From assembly GCA_963721365.1 (NCBI GenBank), contig CAVRJE010000023.1, positions 248,001 through 312,000 of the forward strand: a stretch of DNA of 64,000 nt, read 5' to 3'. The stretch's first letter is position 1; every line of letters begins with the position of its first letter. The notes beneath the pieces were generated by a model. It was not told where the DNA came from and did not search any database. It saw nothing but the letters and a program-made list of their open reading frames with translations. The translations under genes were made by a program, and so were the position numbers. Positions 1 through 10,992 of the stretch are shown one piece after another. The stretch comes from CAIQPS01 sp963721365. Lineage in GTDB: Bacteria; Actinomycetota; Thermoleophilia; RBG-16-64-13.

Positions 1-18
1 AGCCCCTCGCGGCGGACG

Positions 19-395
19 CTAGTCCGTAGGGAAACGCACCGGCCCTGCGAGCGAGAAGACGATGATCCGCTCGCCCATGATCGTGCTGATGTCGGTGTGC
101 AGGCTGCGGACCGCCTGGCCGGTGATGTCGGTGATGATCGTCTCCAGCAACGGCCGGGCCTTCTCGATGAGTTCGCGGCGCACCTGCTTGACCAACTCCC
201 TGCCGTGCGGGGTGCCGTCGGCGCCGGCGAGCTGCCGCTCGGCCGGCGTCAGCACTCCGCGCAGCCGCACCAGCACCAGGTCGTCGATGAGATAGGTCCT
301 GGCCTCTTCGGGGCCTCTGCCCATGTAGTCCAGCTCGAAGCGGACGATCGCGTCGCTGATCTCGGCTTCCAGCTGCCCTTGGTCTTCGCCACCAT
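19..395 (-). CDS. MpsC/DUF2294 family protein (one frame break)
   Basis: About 125 residues. The frame ending at 19 carries the family core: MGRGPEEARTYLIDDLVLVR, a GVLTPAERQLA segment, ELIEKARPLLE and a closing HTDISTIMGERIIVFSL. Bases 325-376 encode the expected N-terminal helix (QLEAEISDAIVRFE) in another frame. One base appears to be missing near 378-383, and bridging it gives an ATG at 395. The family was long called DUF2294 and is now named after MpsC, a part of a proposed Na+-linked membrane-potential system. No membrane segment is visible here, so I do not assign transport. It lies 19 bases beyond the aminotransferase stop and may be the last gene of that unit. Confidence 0.75.
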
Positions 396-414
396 GTCCC
401 CCGGTCGGCCGGCG

Positions 415-1746
415 TCAGCCCCGATGTAACGCGGCCCGCGTCAGACCTTGCCGCATCCCCACGGCGCACTCGAGCATGACATCGTACAGGTCGGCGATGT
501 CGGCCTCGTCCACGCAGGAGTGAGCCACCCGGATGTCGGTGTCGCTCGTGGATATCACACCGACCCCGTAGTCGTTCAGCAGCTTCACCCGGTACGCCTC
601 GGCGTCGAGGTCGTGCATCTTGAGGCACATGAAGTACCCCGAGTTGAAGGGGTACGGGGTCCAGGCCTCGGCGAACTTGGGATCGGCCAGCACCGTCCTG
701 GCGACGGCCGCCCGCCGCTGCAGCACCGCGAACTTCTCGGCCTTCTGCGCTGCCGTAGTCGGGGTCGCTCATCGCCCTCATCAACAGCTCCTGGGACACG
801 TTCGGGGAGTTGGAGATGGTGCCGCGGATGCAGCCGCCGGTCTTCTTCTCCAGCGCTTCGTACGCGCCCTGCCCTCCGGCGATGCCGTAGGTCATGAAAG
901 CCAGCCGCAGCCCCCAGGCGAAGTCCTCCTTGGAGGCGCCGTCCAGCTTGATGGCCAGCAGGCGCGGATGAGCATCGGCCAACCGGGTGAAGAGCGACTC
1001 CTTCATGACCTCGTCGTCGAAGAAGAGGCCGAAGTAGGCGTCGTCGCAGACGGCCACGATGTCGCATCCACCTTCGGCCGTCGCGACCAGGATGTCCCGG
1101 ATGGCGTCGGCCTCGGCGGCGGTGATGGAATACCCGGTCGGGTTGTTCGGGAAGTTGAAGAGCACGATGAGCTTGCCCCGGCCCGCGTTCTCGGCGATCG
1201 TCCGGCGGAAGCCCTCCACGTCGAAACCCTTTGTCAGGTCGAGCAAGGGATAGCGGCCAGTCTGCGCGCCCCGCTTCACTGCGAAGATCAAGAGGTAGTT
1301 GCCCCAGAGCTTGTCCGGCAGAAGAAGGAGGTCTCCTTCGTCGACGAACATGTCGGCGACCGTGCTGAGCCCGTGAGTGATCCCGCTGGTGACGACCGGC
1401 AGGCTGATGGGGATGTCGCCCAGCGACGGGTTCTTCTGCCTTGATCTCCTCGCGCCAAGCCTTCCGGATGTCGGCACGGCCGGCCGAGGGAGCGTACGGA
1501 AGCACCGCGTCGGCGCCCAGGTCGGAGAAATGGCGCATGATGGACTCGAGTCCCATGGAGCGCTTGGCCTCGCGGGCCTCACCGATGGTGGCGTTGTAAC
1601 CGGTGCGCCTTCTGGTTGGCCTCTGCCGTCTGCGTCAGGATGCCCTTGGGGAAGTAGAGCTCACGGCCGAGCGCGGAGAGCATCCGCATGACAGCCGGCG
1701 CTTCCTGCTCGATCGTACGATTGAGTTCAGCTGCCAAGGGGTTCAT
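415..1746 (-). CDS. Class I/II PLP-dependent aminotransferase (frame-broken)
   Basis: About 443 residues when three breaks near 1598, 1435 and 750 are bridged. The N-terminus starts MNPLAAELNRTIEQE and continues to YFPKGILTQTAEANQKAHR and YNATIGEARE. The middle has NFPNNPTGYS and the PLP-lysine region KLDGASKEDFAWGLRLAF. The C-terminus has the small domain PYPFNSGYFMCLKM. This resembles the long aspartate/aromatic aminotransferase-like group with the DGASKE lysine motif. The enzyme would move an amino group between an amino acid and 2-oxoglutarate in the cytosol; the substrate is not known. It follows pckG by 9 bases, which suggests co-transcription. Confidence 0.8.
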
Positions 1747-1755
1747 GTCGTACCT

Positions 1756-3570
1756 CTAGCCGAGACGTTCTTTGAGAGCGGCGAGTTGCGTGCGAAGTTC
1801 TGGCCGGTAGCCGGTCCCCGAACTCGTCGTAGTACTTAGACAAGCCGGCTGCTTCCTGCCTCCAGCCCTCCCGGTCTACCGAGAGCAGTTCCTCCATGCT
1901 CTCGGCGGGGACGTCCAGGCCGGAGAGATCGAGCGCCTCGGGAGTCGGAAGGTAGCCGATAGGCGTCTGCACCGCTTCGCCGCCGCCTTCGACCCGCTCG
2001 AAGATCCACTTGAGAACGCGGCTGTTCTCGCCGTACCCGGGCCACAGGAAGCGCCCCTCGTCGTCCTTGCGGAACCAGTTGACGAAGAAGACCTTGGGCA
2101 GCTTCGCCGGGTCGGTCCGCTGCGAGAACGAGAGCCAGTGAGCGAAGTAGTCGCCCATGTTATAGCCGCAGAAGGGCAGCATGGCGAACGGGTCGTGCCG
2201 GAGGACGCCGGTCTTGCTGAGGTTGGCTGCCGTGGTCTCCGAGCCGGCGGCCGATCCCATGAACACCCCGTGCTCCCAGTCGAAAGACTGGTTGACGAGC
2301 GGGATGGTGCTGGCCCGGCGCCCGCCGAACAGGAAGGCCGAGATGGGGACGCCGGCCGGGTCTTGCCACTTGGGGTCGATGACCGGGCACTGCCGGGCAG
2401 GCGCGGTGAAGCGGGAGTTGGCGTGAGCGGCCTTGCGCCCGGCGTCGGGCGTCCAGTCGCCGCCCTCCCAGTCGATGAGATGAGGCGGCGCCTCGACCCC
2501 CATGTCTTCCCACCACACGTCGCCCTCGTCGGTGAGGCCGGTATTGGTGAAGATGGTGTTCTCGGTGAAGGTGTCCATCGCGTTGGGATTGGACTGACGC
2601 GACGTCCCCGGAGCCACGCCGAAGAACCCGGTCTCGGGGTTCATGGCGTACAGGCGGCCGTCTTCGCCGAGCCGCATCCAGGCTATGTCGTCGCCGACAC
2701 AGCGTGACCGTCCAGCCCGGCAGCGTCGGCTTCATCATGGCGAGGTTGGTCTTGCCGCAAGCGCTCGGGAAGGCCCCGGCGATGTAGTGGGTCTTGCCCT
2801 CGGGCGAGGTGAGCCCGAGGATCAGCATGTGCTCGGCCAGCCACCCCTCCTTGCGCGCCATGGACGAGGCGATGCGCAAAGCGAGGCATTTCTTGCCCAG
2901 AAGGGCGTTGCCGCCGTAGCCCGACCCGTAGGACCAGATGGAGGGATCTTCGGGGAAGTGGACGATGTACTTGTGCTTGGGATCCCGCTCGCAGGGCCAG
3001 GGCACGTCCCCCTGGAACGGGGCGAGCGGCGCCCCCACCGAGTGGAGGCACGGGATGAACTCGCCGCAGCTGCCGAGCGCCTCGAGGACCGGGAGCCCCA
3101 CCCGGGTCATGATGGACATGTTGACCACCACGTAGGGCGAGTCGGTGACCTCGATGCCGATCTTGGAGAACGGCGAGCCGACGGGGCCCATGGAGAACGG
3201 GATGATGTACATGGTCCGCCCTTCCATGCACCCCTGGAAGATGCGGGCCATCTTCAGCTTCATCTCCCGCGCCGGCACCCAATTGTTCGTTGGACCGGCA
3301 TCGATCATGTCCGTGGTAGCTGATGAAGGTGCGGTCCTCGACCCGGGCGACGTCGCTCGGGTGGGAACGAGCCAGGAAGCTGTTGGGCCTGAGCGTTTCG
3401 TTCAGCGGCGTGAACGTCCCGTGCTTGACCAGCAGATCGCACATGTACCGGTATTCCTCTTCGGAGCCGTCGCACGTGTACACGTTGTCCGGCCGACAGA
3501 GTTCGACCACGTCCCTGAGCCAAGCAAGTAGCTCCCCGTGCTGAGTGAGCGCGTCAAGCGCAGCCGCCAT
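1756..3570 (-). CDS. pckG: Phosphoenolpyruvate carboxykinase (GTP)
   Basis: About 604 residues, the normal length of GTP-dependent PEPCK, which converts oxaloacetate and GTP to PEP and CO2 in gluconeogenesis. Visible motifs in order are TFTPLNETLRPNSFLARSHP, the P-loop FPSACGKTNLAMM, VGDDIAWMR, ENTIFTNTGLTDEGDVWWE and FFVNWFRKDDEGRFLWPGYG. Frame breaks lie near 3305, 2700 (just before VGDDIAWM) and 1812. The start at 3570 is supported by a GGAAGGAG Shine-Dalgarno sequence a few bases upstream. A 258-base non-coding leader precedes it. The FBP aldolase gene upstream suggests a gluconeogenic or central-carbon unit. Confidence 0.93.
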
Positions 3571-3828
3571 CCCGTCTCCTTCCCTCGCCGTCAGCGGTCG
3601 CGAGTCTCTCGTCTAGTCTTCAAACACGTAAGGCCGGCGCGGGCTACGTCTAGTCACGCGACCGGCCTCCCTGCGCGGCCGATGGACTCTCGTCACCTCC
3701 CGCGCAGTCTGCCAGTGACAAAAAATACCATGTATCCCCGTGCGCTGCGTCATCGTGGCACTAGGGGCACGAACGAGTTGGGTGCCGACTGATCGTGGCC
3801 GCGTAGCCCGGCTTCGACCCGAGCGAAG
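3571..3828 (-). promoter_or_regulatory. Non-coding leader of pckG, promoter not pinpointed
   Basis: This gap between the DegV-fusion stop and pckG holds no convincing gene on either strand. It ends in a strong GGAAGGAG ribosome binding site. An A/T run (TATTTTTTGTCA on the minus strand, near 3717-3730) stands out in GC-rich surroundings, but I could not find a convincing -35/-10 pair. A pckG promoter is expected somewhere here. Confidence 0.35.
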
Positions 3829-3829
3829 C
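3811..3829 (-). terminator. Possible stem-loop after the DhaL-DegV gene
   Basis: A perfect 6-bp stem, GCTTCG-N7-CGAAGC, sits directly at the TAG stop of the fusion gene. GTA/TAC can extend it across a bulge. There is no T tract after it, so it is a weak candidate for an intrinsic terminator. It could equally be an mRNA 3'-end stabilising hairpin or chance in GC-rich DNA. Confidence 0.3.
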
Positions 3830-5681
3830 TACTCAGACCCCAGCCGTCGCACTGCTACCGCTATGGCCCCCAGCCCCGTATGAGTGGAAAGGACGGCGCC
3901 GCACTCCATCATCGGGATGGCCTGGTCGGGGCCGAACCGTTTGCGGAGTTGCTGGAGGAGGTAGGACACCGCGGCCGGCGAGTCGGCGTGCGCGATCGCC
4001 ACGCGGGCCTCTCCCCCGGCGGCGAAGTCGGCCGCCCGGCGAGCGACCCCTCTGATGGTCCGGTTGTACCCCAGGTGGCCACCGTCGGCGCGGGCGGCCC
4101 CGTCCTCGTCGAACAGGATGACGGGCTTGAGCTTGATCAAGCCCGCCATGTAGGCGACCTTGGAATTGACCCTGCCGCCTTTGACCGCGAAGTCGAGCGA
4201 GGGCGTCGCCCCGTATACCCGGGTGTTGCGAGCGGCGGACTCGGCGGTCGCCACCACCTCCTCGAGCGAAGCCCCTTGCTGGATCGCCTCTCCCGCCGCT
4301 TCGATCACCAGGCCGAGACCTACCGAGAGGTGCCGGGCGTCGACCACCCGGACACGCGAGGGGTCGATGTCGGCGGCTGCGCCGACCGCCGACTGATAGG
4401 TCCCCGACATCCGTGGGGAGAGATGGATCGACACGATGCTTTCGTGGCCCTCGAGGAGGGCCTCGTAGACTCGGCGGAAATCGGCGCGGTTGGGCTGAGA
4501 GGTCCGGGGGAGCTCCTCCGTTGTCTCTGACCAGCCGGTAGAACTCCGGTGAACTGAGCTCCACCCGGTCGAGATAGGTCTTGCCCCCTATCGTCACGGT
4601 CAGCGGCACCATCACGATCCCCAGCCGGATCTGGGCCGCCTCGGGAAGGTCGACCGTGGAATCGGTGACCAGGGCGATCGTGGCATCCTTCGCAGCGGCT
4701 TGCTGCGCCACCATGTCGTCGATCTTGAAGCTCTCCACAGTGGCCACCGCCTCCAGGGCGCTCCGAAAGGCGGCCGGTTCGTTGGTGTGGAGATGGATGC
4801 GCATGTGCGCGGCGCCCCCTGCCAGCACCAACGATTCGCCCAGCCGGCCGACCGCGCGTTCGATGCGGTCCCGGTCGAGCTTCTCGCCACTCAGCAACGC
4901 TTCAGCGCAGTAGCGAAACCGCTCGTCGAACTCGGCGCCGCCGGGCGCCGGCCATGCGCCCCGGCCCGCTCGCCACGAAGCCGCCTCCGTGGGGACCGGA
5001 GATCCCCGCCAATTCCTCGTAGGCCGCCGGGAACGTCAACGACTGCAGCACAGCCGCCTCCTGCAGCCCGTGGCCCCGGATCGGGTCCAGCATGCCCTCC
5101 AGGAAGTAGACGAACCCCTGCCCCCCGGCGTCAACCACGCGGTTGCGGGCAAGCACCTGCAACTGCTGGGGAGTGGCCGCCAGAGCCACCCGTGCCGCCT
5201 CGAGCGCCTGGGCCATGAGGTCGCGGAAATCAGGCGCGCGCTCGGCGTCGACTGCCAGTTGCGCCGCCCACGCCTTGAGCACCGAAAGAATCGTCCCCTC
5301 GCGTGGATGCTGCACCGCTAGGTAGGCCGATTCCACGCCTCCGGCGGCGGCCAGGGCGAACTCACCGGCGACGACGTCATGCTTCAAGTGAAGCCCTTCG
5401 GCCAGGCCGTGCAAGAACTGCGCGAAGATGGCCCCCGAGTTCCCCCGGGCACCTATCAGGGCGGCGTCGGCGGCCATGCGGGCCGCCATGCCTATCCCCG
5501 GCGGCGGCGTCCGGCCCAGGCCGGCGGCCGCGGCGGTCAGCGTTGCCGCAAGATTCGCCCCGGTGTCCGCGTCGGCCACCGGGAACACATTGATCCTGTC
5601 AAGGGTCGCCTGGCCCTTGACGACCGCATATGCACCCGCCCGCAGGCTGTCCGCGAAGCTGTGACCGCTCAGAGAGTGCAT
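3829..5681 (-). CDS. DhaL (FakA-like) kinase fused to a DegV (FakB-like) domain
   Basis: About 617 residues with two frame breaks, near 4925 and 4530. The N-terminal 200 residues are a DhaL/DAK2 kinase domain: INVFPVADADTGANL, GARGNSGAIFAQFLHGL and the region ending VDAGGQGFVYFLEGML. A middle domain follows. From about residue 340 the protein is DegV: ALVTDSTVDLPEAA, YLDRVELSSPEFYRL, SIHLSPRMSGTYQSA, VVDARHLSVGLGL, and a final THTGLGAIAVAV. In Firmicutes, FakA phosphorylates fatty acids bound to separate FakB (DegV) proteins; here both halves are one chain. The nucleotide-metal loop reads DADTG rather than the usual DGDTG. I infer fatty acid kinase activity. Confidence 0.82.
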
Positions 5682-5745
5682 AAGCAGGTCGCCTTCCGCC
5701 TAGAGATCCCCCTTCGCAAGCAGTATCACTGTAACGCGCGGCGGC

Positions 5746-6697
5746 CTACCGCGCCACGGCCGCTCGCACCATGTCGAGCGTGCCGGCGGACTGCAGCTTC
5801 TCGTTCTTGTGAGCGATGAACGCGGCGTACTCGGCTATGAAGATCTTGCCCGGGTCGCGCAGGTCGAACTTCTCCGGGTGATCGCGGAAGAACTCCCGAT
5901 GCACCCGGGTCCACACCAGACGGCCGTCGGTGTCGATGTTCACCTTCGTCACCCCCAGCGGGACGGCCCGGGCGAACTCGTTCTCGTCCACTCCCTTGGC
6001 TCCCTTGAGGGCTCCCCCCGCCGCGTTGATGCGCGCCACTTCCTCCTGCGGCACCGACGACGACCCGTGCATCACCAGGGGAAAGCCGGGAAGGCGCTTC
6101 TGGATCTCGGCCGCCACGTCGAGATGCAGCCCCTGCTCGCCCGCGAACTTGTAGGCGCCGTGGCTGGTCCCGATGGCGACGGCAAGACTGTCGCAGCCCG
6201 ATTCCCTCACGAAGATCTCCGTCTCGGCCGGGTCGGTGAGGTGGGCGTTCTTCTCGTCCACCTGAACGTGCTCCTCTACCCCGCCGAGCTGGCCCAGTTC
6301 GGCTTCCACCGAGATGCCCTCGAGCGTGCGCGGCCTCCACCACCTGCCGGGTGATGCGGATGTTCTCCTCCAGCGGCTCGCCGGAGGCGTCGATCATGAC
6401 CGAGGAGTAGAAGCCGCTCTCGATGCAGTCAAGGGCGGTGGGAAGGTCGCCGTGATCCAGATGCACGGCGAAGATGGCCTCGGGAAAGATCTCGTCGGCG
6501 GCCTTGATCATAGCCTCGAGCATCCGCTTGTCGGCGTAGGAGCGGGCGCCTTTGGAGATCTGGATGATGAACGGCGCCCGGGAGTCGATGTTGCCCCGGA
6601 ACAGGCCGAGGGTCTGCTCCATGTTGTTGATGTTGTACGCGCCGACGGCGAACCTGCCGTAGGCGACCTTGAATAGCTCCTTGGTGGTTACGATCAT
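5746..6697 (-). CDS. fba: Class II fructose-bisphosphate aldolase family
   Basis: About 316 residues with one frame break near 6315. This family splits fructose-1,6-bisphosphate (or a related ketose bisphosphate) using a zinc ion. Visible are AYNINNMEQTLGLF, the zinc-binding HLDHG motif, SVMIDASGEPLEENI, the AELGQLGG loop, GTSHGAYK, the phosphate-binding HGSSSVPQEE and a closing VNIDTDGRL. It starts at an ATG at 6697. It lies 8 bases after DUF5661 and upstream of the DhaL-DegV gene on the same strand. A tagatose- or other ketose-specific aldolase cannot be excluded from sequence alone. Confidence 0.9.
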
Positions 6698-6706
6698 CGC
6701 CCGCTC

Positions 6707-6988
6707 CTATCCGGATTGTGCGGCTTCCCAGTAGGCCTCGGCCTCTGTTTCCATCTGCTCGAGCCGGTCGTAGTAGTCCGGGAACTCCTTGAGATGGGCC
6801 CAGGCGATCTTGGCCGTCAGAAGCGGGTCGTCGCCGGTCACGTTGGTCTCCGGATCCCGGATCCCGTGCTCGAGCTCGACCTCCAGACCCTTGCGGAACT
6901 GGTCGACCTCGACTCTCTTCCAGTCGACGCCCAGACTGTCGCCGACCGTCTTGGCCTCGTCGAAGGCGTAGCGATCCACATCACTCAT
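6707..6988 (-). CDS. DUF5661 family small protein
   Basis: 93 residues, intact. The sequence has the DUF5661 pattern: FRKGLEVELEHGIRDPETNV, then TGDDPLLTAKIAWAHLKEFP and DYYDRLEQMETEAE near the end. Members are small soluble proteins of unknown function found in many bacteria and phages. It sits between the ABM-like gene and the aldolase with short gaps (27 and 9 bases). I give no function. Confidence 0.75.
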   Translation of the reverse strand: MSDVDRYAFDEAKTVGDSLGVDWKRVEVDQFRKGLEVELEHGIRDPETNVTGDDPLLTAKIAWAHLKEFPDYYDRLEQMETEAEAYWEAAQSG

Positions 6989-7015
6989 TCGTAACCCTCC
7001 TCTTTCGTCTCGTGG

Positions 7016-7300
7016 CTAGGCGTTCGTGCGAAGGAACTCCTCGATGACGATTGCTCGCGGAGGCGTCGCGTCCCCCGCCCATTCGACGGCTTCTTTCAAC
7101 TCATACGAATTCGCAAAAGCGTGCGCGCGCTCGACCGTGTCCCACTCGAAGACCGCGATGATGTTGTTCGGGTCGTCGACGTTCCGATAGAGCGTGCCGC
7201 CCTTCGAGCCGCCCCGCTGTCTCCGGGCCTCATCGTCGTTGAAGACCGGCTCGAACCTGTCGTAGTTCGCTACGTTGTGCTGGATCAGTACGTATGGCAT
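7016..7300 (-). CDS. ABM-like / dimeric alpha-beta barrel small protein
   Basis: 94 residues, intact. The start MPYVLIQHNVANYDRFEPVF, a central GTLYRNVDDPNNIIAVFEW and the helix ERAHAFANSYELKEAV fit the ferredoxin-like dimeric barrel of antibiotic-biosynthesis monooxygenases and related cyclase-like proteins. These are usually homodimers that bind small molecules without a cofactor, and residue conservation does not identify the ligand. It follows the isochorismatase gene by 69 bases and may be part of the catabolic unit. Confidence 0.65.
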   Translation of the reverse strand: MPYVLIQHNVANYDRFEPVFNDDEARRQRGGSKGGTLYRNVDDPNNIIAVFEWDTVERAHAFANSYELKEAVEWAGDATPPRAIVIEEFLRTNA

Positions 7301-7369
7301 GGCGTCCCTCTCCTCTCGTGCGGCACTCTCTGTTCCGACCGAACTCCGTTCCGGACCTCGCGGCGAGGG

Positions 7370-8084
7370 CTAACCGGCCTCCAGCGCCGTCAACACATCC
7401 GCCGTGGTCGTCACCCAGCCGAACGCGTGCTCCACGTTCCACTCGGTCGCCAGCCGGTTGTACTCCGGTCCCGAATTATTGCAGGCGTCGGCCACGAGGA
7501 TGGGCCAGTAGTCGAGCAGATAGCCGTCCCGCAGCGTGGTCTCGACGCAGACGTTCGTCGCCACCCCGGTGTAGAGGCAGTAGCGGATCCCGTGGGTCTT
7601 GAGGATCATGTCGAGGTTCGTGCCGGCGAAGCCCGAGTAGCGCTGCTTGCGCACCACGATATCGCCGCTCTCGGGAGCGATGTCCTCCGCCACCTCCTCG
7701 TCCCAGGTGCCCTCTGTGACGTACTTGCCCCAGTTCTCGGGCCGGGCCTTCATGAGGACAAGCCCCAACTCCTTGTGCCAGTTGGGGGACTCCGGCCCGC
7801 CGGAGTCGGAGTAGTCCTCGTTGTAGCTCATCTTCAGGTAGACGACTTTGACCCCGGCCGCGCGCAGCGCCGGCAGCAGCCGGGCGTTATTCGCGATGCA
7901 GGCAGGCGCGCCCGATATGTCGTAGCCCGCCTCGTCGAACATGCCCCCCGGGCTGACGAAGGCGTTCTGCATGTCGACGACGACGACCGCGGTGCGTGCT
8001 AGATCGATCTGGATCGGCTCGGGTCTCGCCGCGATGGTCGCCGGCCTCGGCTCGCCCGGCCGCGGCCCTCTCCTGATCAGACAT
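7370..8084 (-). CDS. Isochorismatase-family amidohydrolase (RutB-like)
   Basis: About 237 residues with one frame break near 8050. The ATG at 8084 has GGAAGAG just upstream. The family catalytic triad is visible: Asp in VVVVDMQNAFVSPGG, a Lys in DIVVRKQRYSGF, and Cys in YTGVATNVCVETTLRDGY. The arrangement matches RutB-type ureidoacrylate/peroxyureidoacrylate amidohydrolases and other cysteine amidases of this fold, which release ammonia or carbamate from amides. It lies 100 bases after the Mo-hydroxylase large subunit, so I infer that it hydrolyses an amide made by ring oxidation or opening. Confidence 0.85.
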
Positions 8085-8184
8085 CTCTTCCTCCAGCATC
8101 GGCCTATTCCGCTGCCCGCACATAGGGTACAGCTTCCCGGCCGCCCAGACCTGGCCTATGCTGCGCGTCGCCGCCGACCCGCGG

Positions 8185-10509
8185 TCAGACCCTCTCCAGC
8201 GCCTCGAGCACCTTCTCGGGAGTCATGGGCAGCGAGTGGATCCTGATCCCGACCGCGTCGTAGAGAGCGTTGGCGATCGAAGGCGCGACGTTGGTGATGC
8301 CGGTCTCCCCGACTCCCTTGGCCCCGAACGGTCCGGTGGGATCGGGCTCCTCGACCAGGATGACCTCGACCTCCGGCATGTCGAGCGCGGACAGCATCTT
8401 GTAGGTGGCGAAGCTGTCGCTGACTACCTTGCCGGTCTGCCGGTCGATCACCAGGTCTTCGGTCAGAGCATAGCCGAGACCCTGGGCTGCGCCCCCTTCC
8501 AGGCACCCCTCCACGGTGAGCGGGTTGATGGCCCTGCCGATGTCGTGCGCTATCACCAGCTTGAGGACCTTGATAACACCGGTCTCGATGTCCACCTCGA
8601 TCTCGGCAAAGCCCGCCTGGAAGTTGGGGCAGTGCATGACGCACTGATGCTTGCCCGTCGCCATGATGTGCTCGGCATCGGTACCGTAGTCGTAGATCGC
8701 CTCGCGGGAGATGTCGGCCACGCTGACAGTGAGTGCCCGGGTCGGCCTTCACGTACACCCTGCCGTCTCGCACTTCCAGCTCGTCGGCGCCGGTGCCCAG
8801 ACGGCGCGCCGCTCGCTCGAGGACGGCGGCTCTGATCTTCTTGCCCGCGTCGAGCACCGCGTTGCCGATGGCGTACGTGGACCGGCTGGCGTGCGTGCCG
8901 ATGTCGAACAGGGTGACGTCGGTGTCTCCGGTCACCACCCGGATGTCCTCGTACCGCAGGCCGGTCGCTTCCGCCGCGATCTGCGAGAGAGTCCCCAGGA
9001 TGCCCTGCCCCATCTCGCAGGGGCTCACCGAGAGTTGGGCCGACCCGTCCTCGTTCAACTTGATCACGGCGGTGGAATGCTCCAGCAGGAAGCCGCCGGC
9101 GCCGCTGGCGTGGGTCATGATGGACATCCCCACGCCGCGGCGGTAGCGGCCTTGCTTCTCGACTCCCCAGCCCTGCCACTTGTCCTTCCAGCCGATGGCT
9201 TCCGCCCCCCGCTCGTATGCAGGCGGGAAGAGCGCAACTGGTAAGGTTCTGCGGCTCCCACATGCTGGGCTCGCCCGCCCCCTTGGCGTTCTTCAGGCGG
9301 AACTCCACCGGGTCCATCCCGCACTTCTCGGCTGCCATGTCGACCGCCTGCTGCAGGATGAACGAACCCTCCGGATTGCCGTAGCCCCGCATGCCGCTGG
9401 AGGTGGGGTTGTTCGTGTAGACCATGGTCGCCTTGCCGCGCACCACCGGCGACCGCAGCACGCCCGAGCGTCGACTGCATGTTGACCGCGCTGATGGTGC
9501 CGCTGTGGGAGAAGTAGGCGCCGGCGTCGGAGAGGACGTTCTGCTCGATGGCGTTGATCGTCCCGTCCTCGGCGACCCCCATCCTGATGGTCTGGCGCTG
9601 CTCGGTCCGGCTGTTCCAGCCGTTGAAATCCTCCTCGCGGGTGACCACGACCTTGACCGGCTTACCGGCGACCTTCGCCAGCATCGCTGCGACCGGCTCC
9701 ACGCCGAAGCTCAGGCGTGCGCCGAAGCCGCCGCCCACCGCCGGGGTGATCCACCGGACGTTGCCCTCGCCGATGTCGAAGACCCGGCAGCCCATGGCCT
9801 TCTTGGCCAGGTGGGCGTTCTGGCAGGGCGACCACACCGTCAGCCTTCCCTTGGCGTCCCAGGCGGCGATGGCCACGTCCGGCTCCATGTGGGCCTGCTT
9901 CTGGCGGGAGTTGCGCCCGGAGAACTCGACGACATGGGCGGAGGCCTCCATGCCGGCATCGAGATCTCCCCGGTTGAAGGGGTGGTCGATGACGGCGGCC
10001 ACGTTGTCCTTCCAGCCGTCGTGCACGACCGGCGCCCCGGCCTCGAGCGCTTCTTCGGGATCGAACACCGCCGGGAGCACCTCGTACTCCACCTCGATCA
10101 AGTCGAGCGCCCGCTCGGCCGTGTACACGTCGACCGCGGCGACCGCGGCGATCCAGTCGCCGATGTAGCGAGCCTTGTCGGACAGGATGAACTGGTCCTG
10201 GTTCTCGCCCTCGTAGGCGAAAGGCGGCAGGCCCTCGGCCATGACCGAACGGGTGAAGCCGCGCTTGGGAACGTCGTCGTGGGTGATGACCGCGACTACG
10301 CCCGGAAGCGCCTTGGCCTTGGAGATATCGATCTTCGCCACCCTGGCGTGGGCGTGAGGACTCATGAGGATGCGCCCGATGAGCATGCCGGGCAGCGTGA
10401 TGTCGGCCCCATACAGGGCCGCCCCGGTGGCCTTGGCGGCGACGTCTGGCCGGGCCAGCCGCTTGCCGACCGAGGAATAGGTGCCGTCCGAAGAGACCTC
10501 GGCCGTCAT
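8185..10509 (-). CDS. Xanthine-dehydrogenase-family molybdenum-binding subunit
   Basis: About 774 residues, broken near 9470, 9240 and 8715. It belongs to the molybdenum hydroxylases, which add water-derived oxygen to a carbon next to ring nitrogen or to an aldehyde. The N-terminal hammerhead domain has GAALYGADITLPGMLIGRIL. Cofactor motifs are TPAVGGGFGARLSFGVEP, SGMRGYGNPEGSF, SVSPCEMGQGILGTL and the catalytic glutamate in FGAKGVGETGITNVAPS. The ATG overlaps the stop of the 2Fe-2S subunit gene (ATGA), so translation is probably coupled. Substrate-pocket residues cannot be assigned without alignment; xanthine, nicotinate, purine or pyrimidine analogues are possible. Confidence 0.92.
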
Positions 10510-10992
10510 CGTCCACCCCCGTTCCTCATCGCCGCCGCCGCCGCTTCGACCGCGTCGACGATCTTCACGTAGCCCGGTGCACCGGCAGAGATTGCCGGCA
10601 AGAGCGCTCTTGATCTCGTCCCTGGTCGGCTCGGGGTTCTCGTCGAGCAAGGCCTTGGTCGACAGGATCATGCCCGGCGTGCAGAAGCCGCACTGGACGG
10701 CGCCCTGATCGACGAACGCCTGCTGGATGGGATGCAGATCGTTGCCGTTCGCCACGCCTTCGATCGTCAGGATGCTCTTGCCCTTGGCCGTCACGGCCAG
10801 GGTCAGGCACGAGAACGACGGTCTTCCGTCGATCAGGACCGTGCAGGCGCCGCAGTCGCCGGCGCCGCACGCGTACTTGGTCCCGGTCAGTCCGAGCGTG
10901 TCGCGCAGCACGTCGATGAGGAGCATGTGCGGCTCGATGATGACCTCGTGCTCCTGTCCGTTCACCAGGAAGGTGGCGATCTCTTTGGCCAT
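10506..10992 (-). CDS. Mo-hydroxylase 2Fe-2S subunit
   Basis: About 161 residues. It has a plant-type ferredoxin cluster in CGAGDCGACTVLIDG plus a later Cys (RPSFSC). The second cluster of the family lies in the C-terminal helical domain: QCGFCTPGMILS and NLCRCTG. An extra G right after CRCTG breaks the frame; bridging gives YVKIVDAVEAAAAAMRN and a TGA that overlaps the next ATG. The ATG at 10992 overlaps the TGA of the FAD subunit by one base. It carries electrons from the Mo centre to FAD. Confidence 0.93.

Noticed and set aside
9424..10572. Long plus-strand open frame opposite the Mo-hydroxylase genes (382 codons)
   Set aside because: It is an antisense shadow of GC-rich codons, with no recognisable family, and the minus strand encodes clear motifs. 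The same applies to 11976-13337, 14177-15277, 19439-20815, 32887-33897, 48788-50248 and 56732-57736.
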